Below, piece after piece: positions 43,883 through 54,491 of a stretch of DNA of 64,000 nt. The stretch's first letter is position 1. Every line of letters starts with the position of its first letter. The stretch comes from Allium sativum (taxonomy: Eukaryota > Streptophyta > Magnoliopsida > Asparagales > Amaryllidaceae), in the NCBI GenBank assembly GCA_030737875.1, contig CM060918.1, positions 773,320,552 through 773,384,551 on the forward strand. The letters run 5' to 3'. The notes below the pieces were generated by a model that saw only the letters and a list, made by a program, of their open reading frames with translations, was not told the DNA's origin and did not search any database. Both the position numbers and the translations under genes were made by a program.

Positions 43883-43954
43883 TATCAGAGCCAGGTTTCG
43901 ATCCTGGGACCTGTGGGTTATGGGCCCACCACGCTTCCGCTGCGCCACTCTGAT
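43883..43954 (-). tRNA. Initiator tRNA-Met(CAT), intact copy
   Basis: Delivers the first methionine in cytosolic translation. The 72 bases show all eukaryotic initiator marks: A1-T72 at the end of a fully paired acceptor stem, three G-C pairs in the anticodon stem (GTGGG-CCCATAA-CCCAC), and T-loop ATCGAAA with A54 and A60. Boxes A (AGTGGCGCAGCGG) and B are perfect. Upstream on its strand CAACAATCAG gives the CAA motif common before plant tRNA genes, and a T7 terminator follows. The same molecule is the minus-strand primer of the LTR elements in this window. Confidence 0.92.
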
Positions 43955-45374
43955 TGTTGATAAAATGTGAGAATTGCTTTTTTTTTAGAATAACATGCAA
44001 GCTGCACCTAAATTCTATCCCAAGGCATCTCATCTTGTACTGTCTACAGTGCAGAAGAGATTTCTTCTTTAATATCACTAAATTGTATCATCCATATAGC
44101 AAATTGCATGCACCCTCATTTCATTATTTGCAGCCAAATCAGTTTGAGTTCCATATTTCAACACATCACCCACCATATGTCTACATAAAGTTGTTTCAGG
44201 CTTAAAATAAACTTGGGTTTTGGAAGTAAGGTTGTTCTAAACTATTGAAAAAGGTACTCTATATTTTAAGTTCCGCCGGACTTGTGTAGAGTGCAAAAAA
44301 TCAGTTTAGCAGTTCAACCTGATATTGAATTTATCATAGCTATTTATGGGATTGGCCTACATAGGTGCAAAACCATGTTGTTACCTTGACGCATTTTTTA
44401 TTATTAGTACACGTATATCTATGTTTTTGTATAATTATTGTATATCACCATTAGCACATCATGGCTAGTATAATTTATATTATTTCGCTGAAAAATATGT
44501 AATGAAGGTTATTTTTCTTTCTATGATTTCATGAAAAATCATGGCGGAGAGAATGAAGGAACGACAGAGGGATGACGAGAGGACGAGTTGTCTCTTGTTC
44601 TTGCACCACTTCTCTAAACATGAAAAATAAATAAAAGTTGTTTTCTGCTTTGTGTGTTAATTTCATTTCTAGAAACGATCGTTTTTCACGATGTACGTGG
44701 CGTCGGTACGTGGCGTCATTCGCATTTTTATATTGATGAAAACTTAAAACTAAAATGGTACCACCTTCTTGTCTGAAAATTCTGTTTCTGCAAAATAAAT
44801 AATATTATACTGAAGTATCTCTAGAATAAATAATAAAAAATTCTAAAAGAAACCGTGGAGAAAATTTGGTTCCTAAGAACACGTGAAAACCTTCAAAAAG
44901 GGATTATCTTTTATAAAATGTTAAAAGTTTACAAGATTTTTTTTCACTGCGCCTTTCCTGAACTTTCTCAAACTAGTTATACACACACATGATAAAGTTG
45001 AGATATTATAGTTTAATCAAAAAAAAATTCAGTTTTTATGTTTTTCATATGCTCAAATATTTCGAAAATTATTGTTTTGAAGTGGTTCAACTAGTGGAAA
45101 ATAAAAATTAGATATCGAATAGAGCTTCCTTGATCTCAAAAGTCATTGAGGTTCAAGCTGGTTCACTTTTTGTTTTTTATTCCAAATGTTTATATCAAAG
45201 TAGTTTTAAGAGATTAGAAATCCAAGTAAAATACAAAGAAACTTAAAAAGGTTAAAGTAATTCAAAATGTTGGTAGTTACTGGGTATTATTGAAAGAAAA
45301 AATATATATTTTCCAATACAGTTTAGTTGTCATATAAGAGTCATATGTATTAGACCTTATAAAACAACATGGTA
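43955..45374. repeat. L13 segment followed by the duplicate of 39815-40870
   Basis: CAGCCAAATCAGTTTGAGTTCCATATTTC (L13) at 44132, then at about 44288 a jump to the text of 39815. This breakpoint separates two large subunits. A non-shared patch at 44540-44760 includes GTACGTGGCGTCGGTACGTGGCGTC, a small direct repeat. No gene. Confidence 0.5.
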
Positions 45375-45385
45375 GTCCCGCATCA
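45375..45385 (+). promoter_or_regulatory. Degenerate USE of 7SL copy F
   Basis: GTCCCGCATCA, two differences from consensus (an internal A-to-G and the last base). Confidence 0.55.
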
Positions 45386-45430
45386 CAAAATGAATAATTC
45401 TGTACAAATATCAGATCCTCACCTGATAAA

Positions 45431-45585
45431 TTGTGAGCTTGTGACCAAGTGGGGCATTAACGTGATGGAATATTGGGTCATGTTTTTTGAATTTGGGTGC
45501 ATTGTGCAATTTGCTGGCTTGCTGGATCATAATTGCTGGGTGGTTTGTGCAGTTTGGCTGGAAAGTCTGGCTGTGTTCTCTATGG
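45431..45585 (+). pseudogene. 7SL copy F, 5' half only
   Basis: About 14 bases of the first Alu hairpin are lost (ATTGTGAGCTTGTGACC). The copy continues through the Alu domain and helix 6 and breaks at about 45585 where GTGTTCTCTATGG joins the unit tail TTTGCCTCC. Helix 8, which binds SRP54, is absent. Confidence 0.75.
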
Positions 45586-46113
45586 TTTGCCTCCTAGATG
45601 GTTTATTTTTTGTATCTCATTGATATATTGAACACCCATCGCTTGTTGATTATATTTCATGAATTCAAAACATTAAAGAGCTATAATTTGTATTTTTGCC
45701 TCTCAGGTAGTTTATTTTTTGTATCACAATGATATGTTGAACGCCCATCACTTGTTGATTATATATATCATGAATTCAAAACATTGAAGATTTTTTAGAT
45801 CCATTTCAAACTTTTAACATTTGTTCAGTTGGATGTTTTTGTTTTCTTGAAGCTACAAATAAATTTCTAATTGATCCATGTTCTACAATAAAAGTTCTGT
45901 ATCAAATCCAAGGACACTTCTAATTGATATTTTATTCATGCTGCTTTGGATGCATTGTTGCTTTTCCATTTTCCGTATACTGATGCTTCATTTGCATATA
46001 TAGAGCGAGGCATCGAGCAAGGATTTTTCACTGCTCTGTGAACAATCGTTGCAAAACACTAAGAGAGAGAGATAGAGCGGAAAATCCTATATGTATTAGA
46101 CCTTATAAAACAA
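45586..46113. repeat. Unit tail after copy F
   Basis: TTGTATCTCATTGATATATTGAACACCC, ATTTCTAATTGATCCA and CATATATAGAGCGAGGCATCG occur as in the 41.6-kb tails. A local 50-base duplication (GGTAGTTTATTTTTTGTATC.CA) occurs near 45700. No tRNA gene; it ends in a short GA-rich tract. Confidence 0.6.
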
Positions 46114-46124
46114 GTCCCGCATCA
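46114..46124 (+). promoter_or_regulatory. Degenerate USE of 7SL copy G
   Basis: GTCCCGCATCA, as in copy F. Confidence 0.5.
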
Positions 46125-46170
46125 TAAAATGAATAATTCTGTACAAATATCAGATCCTCACCTGATAAAT

Positions 46171-46325
46171 TGTGAGCTTGTGACCAAGTAGGGCATTAAC
46201 GTGATGGAATATTGGGTCATGTTTTTGAATTTGGGTGCATTGTGCAATTTGCTGGCTTGTTGGATTAGAATTGCTGGGTGGTTTGTGCAGTTTGGCTGGA
46301 AAGTCTGGCTGTGTTTTCTATGGTT
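46171..46325 (+). pseudogene. 7SL copy G, 5' half only
   Basis: Near-duplicate of copy F with the same internal breakpoint, so the F/G pair arose by a 740-base duplication after the truncation. Confidence 0.75.
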
Positions 46326-46818
46326 TGCCTCCCAGATGGTTTATTTTTTGTATCTCATTGATATGTTGAACACCTATCGCTTGTTGATTATATTTCAAAA
46401 CATTAAAGAGCTATAATTTGTATTTTTGCCTCTCAGGTAGTTTATTTTTTGTATCTCAATGATATGCTGAACGCCCATCACTTGTTGATTATATATATCA
46501 TGAATTCAAAACATTGAAGATTGTTTAGATCCATTTCAAACTTTTAACATTTGTTCAGTTGGATGTCTCTGTTTTCTTGAAGCTACAAATAAATTTCTAA
46601 TTGATCCATGTTCTACAATAAAAATTCTGTATCAAATCCAAAGACACTTCTAATAGATATTTTATTCACGCTGCTTTGGATGCATTGTTGCTTTTCCATT
46701 TTGCGTATACTGATGCTTCATTTGCATATATAGAGCGAGGCATCGAGCAAGGATTTTTCACTGCTCTGTGAACAATCGTAGCAAAACACTAAGAGAGAGA
46801 GAGAGAGAGAGAAAATCC
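46326..46818. repeat. Unit tail after copy G with (GA)n
   Basis: Parallel to 45586-46080. An 11-unit (GA)n tract at 46792-46812 precedes the tRNA relic. No gene. Confidence 0.55.
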
Positions 46819-46890
46819 TGTCACAGCCAAGTTTCGATCCCGAGTCCTGTGGGTTATGGGCCTGCCACGCTTCCGCAGCGCCACTCTGAT
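46819..46890 (-). pseudogene. Initiator tRNA-Met pseudogene, copy 5
   Basis: The acceptor 3' strand reads CTGTGACA and no longer pairs with ATCAGAG. The anticodon stem is GTGGCAGG-type and the T-stem is CGGG-damaged. CAT and ATCGAAA remain. Confidence 0.8.
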
Positions 46891-47760
46891 TGTTGATGAA
46901 ATGTGAGAATTGCTTTTTTTTTAATAACATGCTAGTCGAGCCTAAATTCTATCCCAAGGCATATCATTTTGTACTGTATACAGCGGAGAAGAGTTTTCTT
47001 CTACAATATCACTAAATTGTGTTATCCATACATTAAATTGCATGCTCATTTCATTACTTGCAGCCAAATCAGTTGAGCTTTATATTTCTACACATCACCC
47101 ACCGGACATAAAGTTGTTTCAGACTTGAAATAAACATGGGCTTTGGAAGTAAGGTTGTGCTAAAATCGTTGAGAAGAATACTCTATGTTTTAAGGTCCGA
47201 AGGACTTGCGTAGGTCATATAATATACTCAAGTAAATATTGTACTTGATTTTCCTATATTTGATGCATTTATTGCAATTTCTAGTGTTCATCTTATTTTC
47301 ACATTTGTATCTTCAGATCAACCAAGTATTTCCTCAAAAATAAAAATAAATAAATAATTTCATCCTACTATTGCCAGTGGTACAACAAATTCTTAGTAAC
47401 ATATATTAGTAGTGTTACATCTATTAAGCATTGTAACCCTCAAACTCACTATAAGCTTTTCAGTATATGCATATACTTTGCCCTTTTTGTTATTTTATCT
47501 AGTGTCGCCATGTGTACGTATATTGTTGTATTTCCAATGCTGATTCCGTTTTTGCCTGTATAAGGAATGCCTGCCTTGCTATTCTTGAGAAAAAAAAATT
47601 CTTGTGATGTATTTTCTTTATATGCCATTTTTTAACATATGGCATGCTATTTGATTGATTCCTTATGATTTTCACTTTTTATATGTTTACCTCCTTATCT
47701 GATAATTTTTATAACTAGCAAATGCATCCACTGGGTCATAACTCAATTGGATAGAAGATC
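46891..47760. repeat. Duplication-unit segment L13-L15, last copy
   Basis: Carries L13, L14 (TGTAACCCTCAAACTCACTATAAGC) and a diverged L15 (CTTATCTGATAATTTTTATAAC). It ends the duplicated region near TGGAGCTACCGGGAACG at about 47800, where the L1 exon-like block would be expected but is absent. Confidence 0.6.
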
Positions 47761-49442
47761 ATTTATCTTATGGTTGACTCCATAATTTTGCCTTGGAGCT
47801 ACCGGGAACGTTAATTATCTTAAGGTCGACACGTTTATTTTGCCTATTTATTTATTTATTTATTTTGTCAATTCCATGGTATATCTTACTTAAGCTGATA
47901 AGAATAACACACTGCCTTCTGTTATTAGACTTGCTTTCTAATTTTGTCAATAGTCTTTTCTGGTATTTCGATGTTACATGCTGAATTATTTTTAATAAAC
48001 AAGCAAAGGAACATAAATGTATTTAGTCAGAAAATAGCAGGATTCGATAAATAGCAAGCCATTGTTAAAATATACCTGGATGCAAGGTTCAGCTCTATAA
48101 TATTAGCATAGTTTATGCATAAACTAATGACTGGGAACTGGTATACTAGGTACAAGTTCATAGTGATATGGAATTTTGAGTTATAAGCTGGTAAGAAATT
48201 TATTTTTTATTTCTAGAATTGAAGTAGAAGAGTAACAAAATCCTTATTGATAGTTGGTTTGAAGCGCGGATATTTTGTTCGATTGCAACTTTCCAAAATG
48301 CTTTTATGTTTTAACTTCTTAAATATTAAACTATTATTTCATATGATCTTCCCGATAAGTTAGGGTATAGAATCTTCCTAAATTTATTTTGGATGTATTC
48401 AAACTTAGATATTGATTCTAATTATTTATAGAGTAGAATTGTTCAGTTGGGTTTATACTTAAAATAATGAATCAAAATATGGCTGCATTAGAACAGGTAA
48501 TGCAAAGTCTTTTTAGATAAATCAACCAACCTATAAATCTTTAATAATAGTTGGAATAAAAATTCAAACTTTTTTGTCCGACCAAAAGATCTTGCTTCGA
48601 TTCCAACTATAAATAAACTGGAACTTTTGGTACGACCGTGAGATTTAGAAAATACCCTTATATGTGGACAAAGAATTGAAAATTCGAAATGCACGGAGAA
48701 AAAAATTAACATTTATTTTTAAATGAAAGTTTTGGAACGTAAATAAGATTACAAGTTAAAATTTATTTTCCGACAAAAAAATATTTAATTTATTATTATA
48801 AATTTTGTAGAAATTTTAGATGTAATATTTTTACACAGGGCTTTTTATGTGCACGTGCCATAAAATCATTGTTATACTTCATAAGCATTTATCTTATCTA
48901 CATCAAATATAGTTGTATGTGCAAATAGTTCTATAATTTTTTTATTTTAGGATATGAGTGGGTATTTTAGAAATAAAAGGAAACATTTCCGTTCAACTGG
49001 CTTGAATGTCAATTGTCAATAATAGGTTTGAGAGAATCTCGGACCCATCTTATACGATTATATAAAGAGAAATAGGTCAACAACATTTCTTGTTTATCTT
49101 TTTAGTTAGGATAAACGATGTACAGGTGATTCGAAATGGTCTCAGATACACTCATCCGAGCTATTCTACAGGCACCTGTATCTTGCTGTTTTCATGCTTC
49201 AGAATTAAATACAAACGAGTATTCTGATCCTATGAAAGAGTGCATGAATCTGTTTATGTATATATGCTGAAGCTGTGAACTTTTCCCTTTCTTTATGTAT
49301 CAAAGAGGGTTAAATTTGTGTGTGCATGATCGCCACACTTGTCCCACGTCCTTCGGTATAAATGCCCACGTGTTTGGCTCAAAATGCACCACATGTGCAG
49401 GGAGCATGTTGAGATAAGTTACACGTCAGCCAATGTATAAAG
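47761..49442. other. AT-rich intergenic DNA, nothing recognised
   Basis: No domain, RNA gene or terminal repeats. Short frames show random composition. Confidence 0.4.
49438..49442. repeat. Left TAAAG target duplication
   Basis: TAAAG before the 5' LTR matches 51394-51398 after the 3' LTR. Confidence 0.9.
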
Positions 49443-50115
49443 TGTTGAAATCGGTGATATGCAAATCACAATTTTGGGCAACAAATAATCTTACATATTT
49501 TGTGGAGAGGTTTGTTGCTAGATTTTATGGAGAGATTTGGTGCTAGATTTGATGAAGAGATTAGGTGCTAAGTTTGATAAAGAGATTTGGTGCTAGATTT
49601 TATGGAGAGATATTGGTTGCTATATTTATGGGCATTTATTGCAAGGATATTTGGTGCTTATCCAAATAGGTTTATAACATATATGAAGATAATTTGGATG
49701 TCAAGTTTTCTTGGGCATGAAGCAATTCTCTCTATAAAAAGGGCCAGCTAACATCTTCATTAGGTGTGGGTAAGAGCCACCAAGAGTGGGTGGGAGCCAC
49801 CAAGAGTGATCATTCGAGCTATTCCAAATTGAGTGTTTTCCTTCAAATTATTTAGCCATTAGATATACTCTATCTATTTCTCAATAAGGTTATTGATTCA
49901 AGTTGCATTTATTTGTAACGATAGTTGAGATCGGTTGTAAACAATATTTTGGTGAATCAATAAAGATGGTGGTTGGGCGGAATATCGTGTGCTCATATTT
50001 TCGATATTATTTGTGTTTTTTATCCAATCAAATTCATCTTCAAATGATTGGGTGATAACGATCCAATTTTTTCTTGGTATTTTGTCAAGCTTCCGCTACG
50101 CACAAAACCCTAACA
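49443..50115 (+). repeat. 5' LTR of the 49.4-kb element
   Basis: Contains four to five 25-base tandem units (AGAGATTTGGTGCTAGATTT) at about 49505-49620 and a TATA box TCTATAAAAA at 49731. A second small repeat (GGGTGGGAGCCACCAAGAGTG) follows. AATAAAG near 49960 is a possible polyadenylation signal. Confidence 0.9.
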
Positions 50116-50118
50116 GTT

Positions 50119-50160
50119 TGGTATCAGAGCAATTTTTGCATAACAGTTTGGTATTAGAGC
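50119..50160 (+). promoter_or_regulatory. Duplicated primer binding site
   Basis: TGGTATCAGAGC at 50119-50130 and TGGTATTAGAGCC at 50149-50161, within a 30-base tandem repeat that begins AACAGTTT each time. The first follows the LTR directly, the second is one base from consensus but extends the match to tRNA-Met by one more C. Confidence 0.8.
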
Positions 50161-50432
50161 CAGTTCATCGCATAACTTGGAGTGATTTTGGATTGAAGAT
50201 TGTAGATGTCGGAGATGATGTTGCTTTCATGGATGGCTAATGTGGAATATGATATTTTGAGAATTTGGAATGAAGAACCTAGTCCGCAACAAGGTGGAGA
50301 GGTTGGTTTTGATCTCTGCTGAGGATCCGTTGAGGATCATGTTATCGATTGTTGTTTTCACATTGATAATTCTCGAGGGATCCATGTAGATGAAGAGGGA
50401 TCAAGTGGTAGGCATAAATCGATAAAGAGGAG

Positions 50433-50575
50433 GTGTGATTGAGCCTGAAAATCAATTAGGTAATCTTGTGGCCTGATGAAATCAAGAAGGTGTGATTGAG
50501 CCTGAAAATCAATTAAGTAATCTTGTGGCCTGATGAAATCAAGAAGGTGTGATTGAGCCTGTAAATCAATTGAGC
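50433..50575 (+). repeat. 57-bp tandem repeat inside the 49.4-kb element
   Basis: GTGTGATTGAGCCTGAAAATC...GGCCTGATGAAATCAAGAAG is repeated, with a third partial unit beginning GTGTGATTGAGCCTG. Confidence 0.85.
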
Positions 50576-50721
50576 CTGGACTTGAATAGAAGACATGATG
50601 GTTTTATCTCGTAGCCATTAAAATCGAGATGGTGTTAATTGAGAAAGAAGAGGTTGAAAGTGAGAGCTAAGGGGCTATTGTTTGAGTGGAGGAGATGTTG
50701 TGATTTGGTATCAAGGTGGAG

Positions 50722-51393
50722 TGTTGAAATCGGTGATACGCAAATCACAATTTTGGGCAATAAATAATCGTACATATTTGTAGAGAGATTTGTTGCTAGA
50801 TTTTATGGAGAGATTTAGTGCTAGATTTGATGAAGAGATTTGGTGCAAGATTTGATGAAGAGATTTGGTGCTAGATTTTATGGAGAGATATTGGTTGCTA
50901 TATTTGTGGACATTTATTGCAAGGATATTTGGTGCTTATCCAAATAGTTTTATAACATATATGAAGATAATTTGGATGCCAAGTTTTCTTGGACATGAAG
51001 CAATTCTCTCTATAAAAAGAGTCAGCTAACATCTTCATTAGGTGTGGGTGAGAGCCACGAGTGGGTGGGAGCCACCAAGAGTGATCATTCTAGTTATTCC
51101 AAATTGAGTGTTTTCCTTCAAATTATTTAACCATTAGATATTCTATACCTATTTCTCAATAAGGTTATTGATTCAAGTTGCATTTGTTTGTAACGTAGTT
51201 GAGATTGGTTGTAAACAATATTTTGGTGAATCAATAAAGAGGGTGGTTGGGCGGAACATCGTGTGCTCATATTTTCGATATTATTTGTGTTGTTTTTTTC
51301 TTCAATCAAATTCATCTTCAAGTGATTGGGTGATAAAGATCCAATTTTTCTTGGCATTTTGTCAAGCTTCCGCTGCGTACAAAAATCATAACA
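50722..51393 (+). repeat. 3' LTR of the 49.4-kb element
   Basis: Differs from the 5' LTR at a few percent of positions by eye (for example a 9-base deletion in the GAGCCACCAAGAGTGGG repeat), so this insertion is older than the LARD. Confidence 0.9.
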
Positions 51394-51506
51394 TAAAGTG
51401 CATTCTACATAAATGTTAAAAGAGCATCCTTCACACTGTCAATTGGTTTTATGATTAGATGTGGGTTTCTAACATCTTTCATGCTTTCCTCTCTTTCAAT
51501 TTTTTT

Positions 51507-52093
51507 CTGTCCTCTCCTACTACAACTGTCACAACCGAATCATCTTCTTTCTCAAAAACCGATGTAGTTCCTGACCGGGAAAAGCAATTGAAATTCATCA
51601 CAGCCAAGCTCGATAATAAAAGTTCTCTTATCTGGAAGAAACAAAGTTATTCTCCTTTTAGATCTCTTGAAATTATTAATTACCTTAATTTCAGTCTTAC
51701 TTCGTGATGTTGAAATCCTTGATCAAGAAAACAATAATAAAGTCCCTAAGCCCTATATTCAATGGACAAAAACAGATAAATTCTCATTGCATTTTTTTTC
51801 AAGCAACCTTCTCTATCCCTCTTCTTTCTCGAACCCGAGTCTTTGATTCTTCTCTTGAATCTTTTCTTTATCTCGAACAAACCTTCACAACTGCTCAAAT
51901 TATATCCTGCACTCATCAACTTCTTGTCCAACTTTTACAAATACAATGAGGCACAAAATTAATTAATGATTATCTTGCCACCATGAACACACTTTTTGAT
52001 TCTTTAGCCTACACACCTGCTTTAGTTTATGATCTCATTCTTGTCCAACATACCCTAAACAGTTTGGATTTTGAACCTTTGCATAGTGAGTAA
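51507..52093 (+). pseudogene. Copia-type gag (UBN2) remnant
   Basis: Across several frame changes one can follow LIWKKQSYSPFRSLEIINYL (gag start region), an RTRVFDSSLE-like region and finally DYLATMNTLFDSLAYTP with a DLILVQHTLNSLDFEPLHS ending. These match the UBN2 pattern of 'W-K-x-Q...L', 'D-Y-L-x-x-M-x-x-L-x-D-S-L' and 'L-N-x-L-x-x-E'. Stops and shifts show it is dead. It follows the non-autonomous LTR element by about 110 bases but is not inside its LTRs. Confidence 0.7.
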
Positions 52094-52446
52094 AACCCAT
52101 CCCGGCCCGGTTCGATCAGTCGGCATGCATATTCGTGTGGTGGTCATGCTTGTGCGCCCTCCTCAACAGAAAAGCCATATTGGATGCTCATAGGGTCCAC
52201 CTTAAGAGCTGATAAATTCGTATAAATATGAGTAGCTTTTCATATTTCCTACTATGTCGGATTATTTGTAAGAGAGATATCTAAGTACTCTTTACAATTT
52301 TTTAATAACTCATTAAAAAAATTAGTTTTTTTTTCCAATAATTCCCCACTTAGGATTTTTAAAACTACCTTTTTCGAGCAGTTTTTTTCTTCTTCTAAGA
52401 TTGCACATAAGTTATCTTTTGTTTTGAACCTTTGCATAGTGAGTAA
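52069..52446. repeat. Exact 25-bp direct repeats flanking a 328-bp segment
   Basis: TTTTGAACCTTTGCATAGTG plus AGTAA occurs identically at 52069-52093 and 52422-52446. Between them is 328 bp that includes CGGCCCGGTTCGATCAG (box-B-like) and a T-rich right part. It may be an insertion with a long target duplication, or a tandem duplication with later change. The left copy is the end of the Copia gag remnant. Confidence 0.7.
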
Positions 52447-53624
52447 GATTCATATTATTATATACTGGGGTGACTCTTTAATTTTGAACTTTGTATCTGT
52501 CATTAAACCACACATGACATTGATAGGGTGCAATCTATAATCCGTTTTTTAAAGGTCATGCACATCTATCTCGGTTTAGTGAATGCTTTATAAATTCTGT
52601 CCAAAATTCCGTAGGAAACATTGGCGAATCTATCAAGATATCAAGAGTACACTGTAGCTAGGTACTCCACTCAATGCAGAATATAAATTTTAATTAAAAG
52701 GTGAATTCGTCCTCTTATTGTTTCTGGGTTATATGCTTTTATCAATTGAAAATTTAGTATATTTAATCAGTATCATTTCATAACTTATTAATTATTATTA
52801 CCTATTGAATCTATTTCCATTTCGTGGGATCTCCAGTCATTAGGTTGGACTACCGTCATAGTGACTTTTTTATGAGTTATTTTCTATTCTAAGATTAATA
52901 GCCTCATTTTTTTAGATGAGTGCCTATGACGAATTTGTCATCTCTTACTGTTGTAACAAGCGGTTATTAATCTATCGTAATGTATCAACTCTGTTGGTAT
53001 CGGTTTTTCTCATAAAAGGATCTGGACTAGCGGATTTCTTAAGTAATATGTTTCTTCACTTGCTGTACCTAGTGCTATCGTTTTTTACTTCATAGTGGAT
53101 TGAGCCAAAATGGAACGTTTCTTAGATTTCAAGAAACAATCACTCCTGCAATAACTAGAAATATATTCACTAGTCGTTATTAGAATCATATGGTAATGTA
53201 TTCCAATCGGCATTTCTATGTCCTTCAAGAACAATAAGAAATTTCTGATAGTGTAATCCAAGGTTCGTGGTTTTTTTTGACTTATTTCATGACTCATTCA
53301 GTAACATGTCAATGCTCTAAGGTTAAGTCCCGTTCCGGCCTTAGGGTAAGGCGGCCAAGGCAGCCGCTTAAGGTTACCTGCTGGAGGAGAGAAATAAAAA
53401 TTTAAATTTGTTTTAAATATTTAAAATGACAACTATTATTAAGAGGTATCTTGGTAAATTGGTATGTTGTATTGTCGGCCTTGAGGTGCATGGTTCAGTT
53501 TCTGTTACTAAGCCATTTTTTCCCATTTAATGCTTGCCTTGGGAAAGCCAAACTAGCTACCTGGTCGGCCTTGTCTGCTACTTCTCTCCTTTTTATGTTT
53601 GTATCTTTGGAGGTCAATCTTATA
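52447..53624. other. No gene recognised; possible old LTR or hAT debris
   Basis: A GC-rich patch at about 53330-53390 (CCGGCCTTAGGGTAAGGCGG, AAGGCAGCCGCTTAAGG) resembles the ends of some hAT-like elements, but no inverted partner was found. The rest is AT-rich with no domain. Confidence 0.35.
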
Positions 53625-53938
53625 CTCCCTCCGGTTCACAATGTAAGAAGTTTTAAGAAATTTGTTTTGTTTCAAAATATAGGATGTTTGCGCATATTAT
53701 TCCAATTTTATCCCTCTCATAATAAATGATAGAAACCCAAAAGTTACTTTGTAGGTGTTTTTAATGCTTGAAAAGGTAAAAAGTGGTTTATGAGAATAGG
53801 AATAGGAGCTGGTAGATATGAAAAGAGAAATTAATGTGTTAGACAAAACTAATTAAGTATGGGGCAAATTGTCATTTGATTTTTTCCTTAATTCTTGTGC
53901 AAACCTCTAAAACATCTTACATTATGAATCGGAGGGAG
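53625..53938. mobile_element. Stowaway MITE (Tc1/mariner), intact ends
   Basis: 314 bp, CTCCCTCCGGTTCACAATGT on the left and its near-perfect inverse on the right (ACATTATGAATCGGAGGGAG), flanked by TA on each side. CTCCCTCC ends and TA duplication are diagnostic of Stowaway. Confidence 0.95.
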
Positions 53939-54312
53939 TATTACCAGTGACGTACCATCAGTTGTTAGTAACATGTGTCTCTAATGTTGTAAGAATTGTT
54001 ACCCTCAAAATCATTATCATTAATTATTTTCAGTGTATGCATATATTTATTTTTGTGGAATGCTAAACTCAGTCGCTTTATGAGCGAGTCTGGTGGAACT
54101 CGCGACATGATTGGCTGGAATTTGTTAAAATATGTCGGTGGGTCCTAATTTCATTATATATTTGCTACTGAAGTATAGCTTGAACCAATCAAATGGCGAC
54201 TGTAAGCGAGTGTTGCATGCAGGCAAGTGATGATAGCAGTGCTCTTTATTTTTTGCAGCCTTTCTTGCTATCGTATTTAGTGCGGCCAGCTGCTGCTTTA
54301 TTCTTGAGATAA
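53939..54312. other. Spacer between two Stowaway elements
   Basis: Contains CAGTCGCTTTATGAGCGAGTC and GGCGACTGTAAGCGAGTG, which are partly inverted (CTCGC...GCGAG with CCAATCA/TGATTGG arms), perhaps a small worn MITE at about 54060-54230. No gene. Confidence 0.35.
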
Positions 54313-54491
54313 TACTCCCTCTAGTTCAAAATAAGTGACGTTTTGGATAATTTCACGCATATTAAAAGAACTAAAAAAATGACATTGTTATCTTTCAGCA
54401 TGTTATTAAATGCACTTTTATTTTTCATCAAAAAACGCACAATCCATGCACCTTTTGTTTAGCATTGGTGCATTTTCTGGTGATACGAGGT

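Larger units (their letters stand above)
49443..51393 (+). mobile_element. Non-autonomous LTR retrotransposon (TRIM/SMART-like, 1.95 kb)
   Basis: Two LTRs of 673 bp (49443-50115) and 672 bp (50722-51393), both starting TGTTGAAATCGG and ending in AACA, flank 606 bases with no coding capacity. TAAAG target duplications are exact. A primer site for initiator tRNA-Met follows the 5' LTR, and GGTATCAAGGTGGAG precedes the 3' LTR. TG...CA ends and a methionine primer fit a Copia-derived parasite. The size is above classic TRIMs (under about 1 kb), so it is best called a short non-autonomous LTR element. Confidence 0.92.

Noticed and set aside
45369..46416. 84- and 71-codon plus-strand frames sharing WLESLAVFSMV-like residues
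   Set aside because: Both coincide with truncated 7SL copies F and G and their shared tail, so their similarity reflects the DNA duplication.
52093..52425. tRNA-derived SINE
   Set aside because: A box-B-like motif is present but too close to the left edge, with no box A; kept only as a finding to check.
53325..53400. CCGGCCTTAGGGTAAGGCGG patch as a hAT-like element end
   Set aside because: No second end or duplication found within 1 kb.
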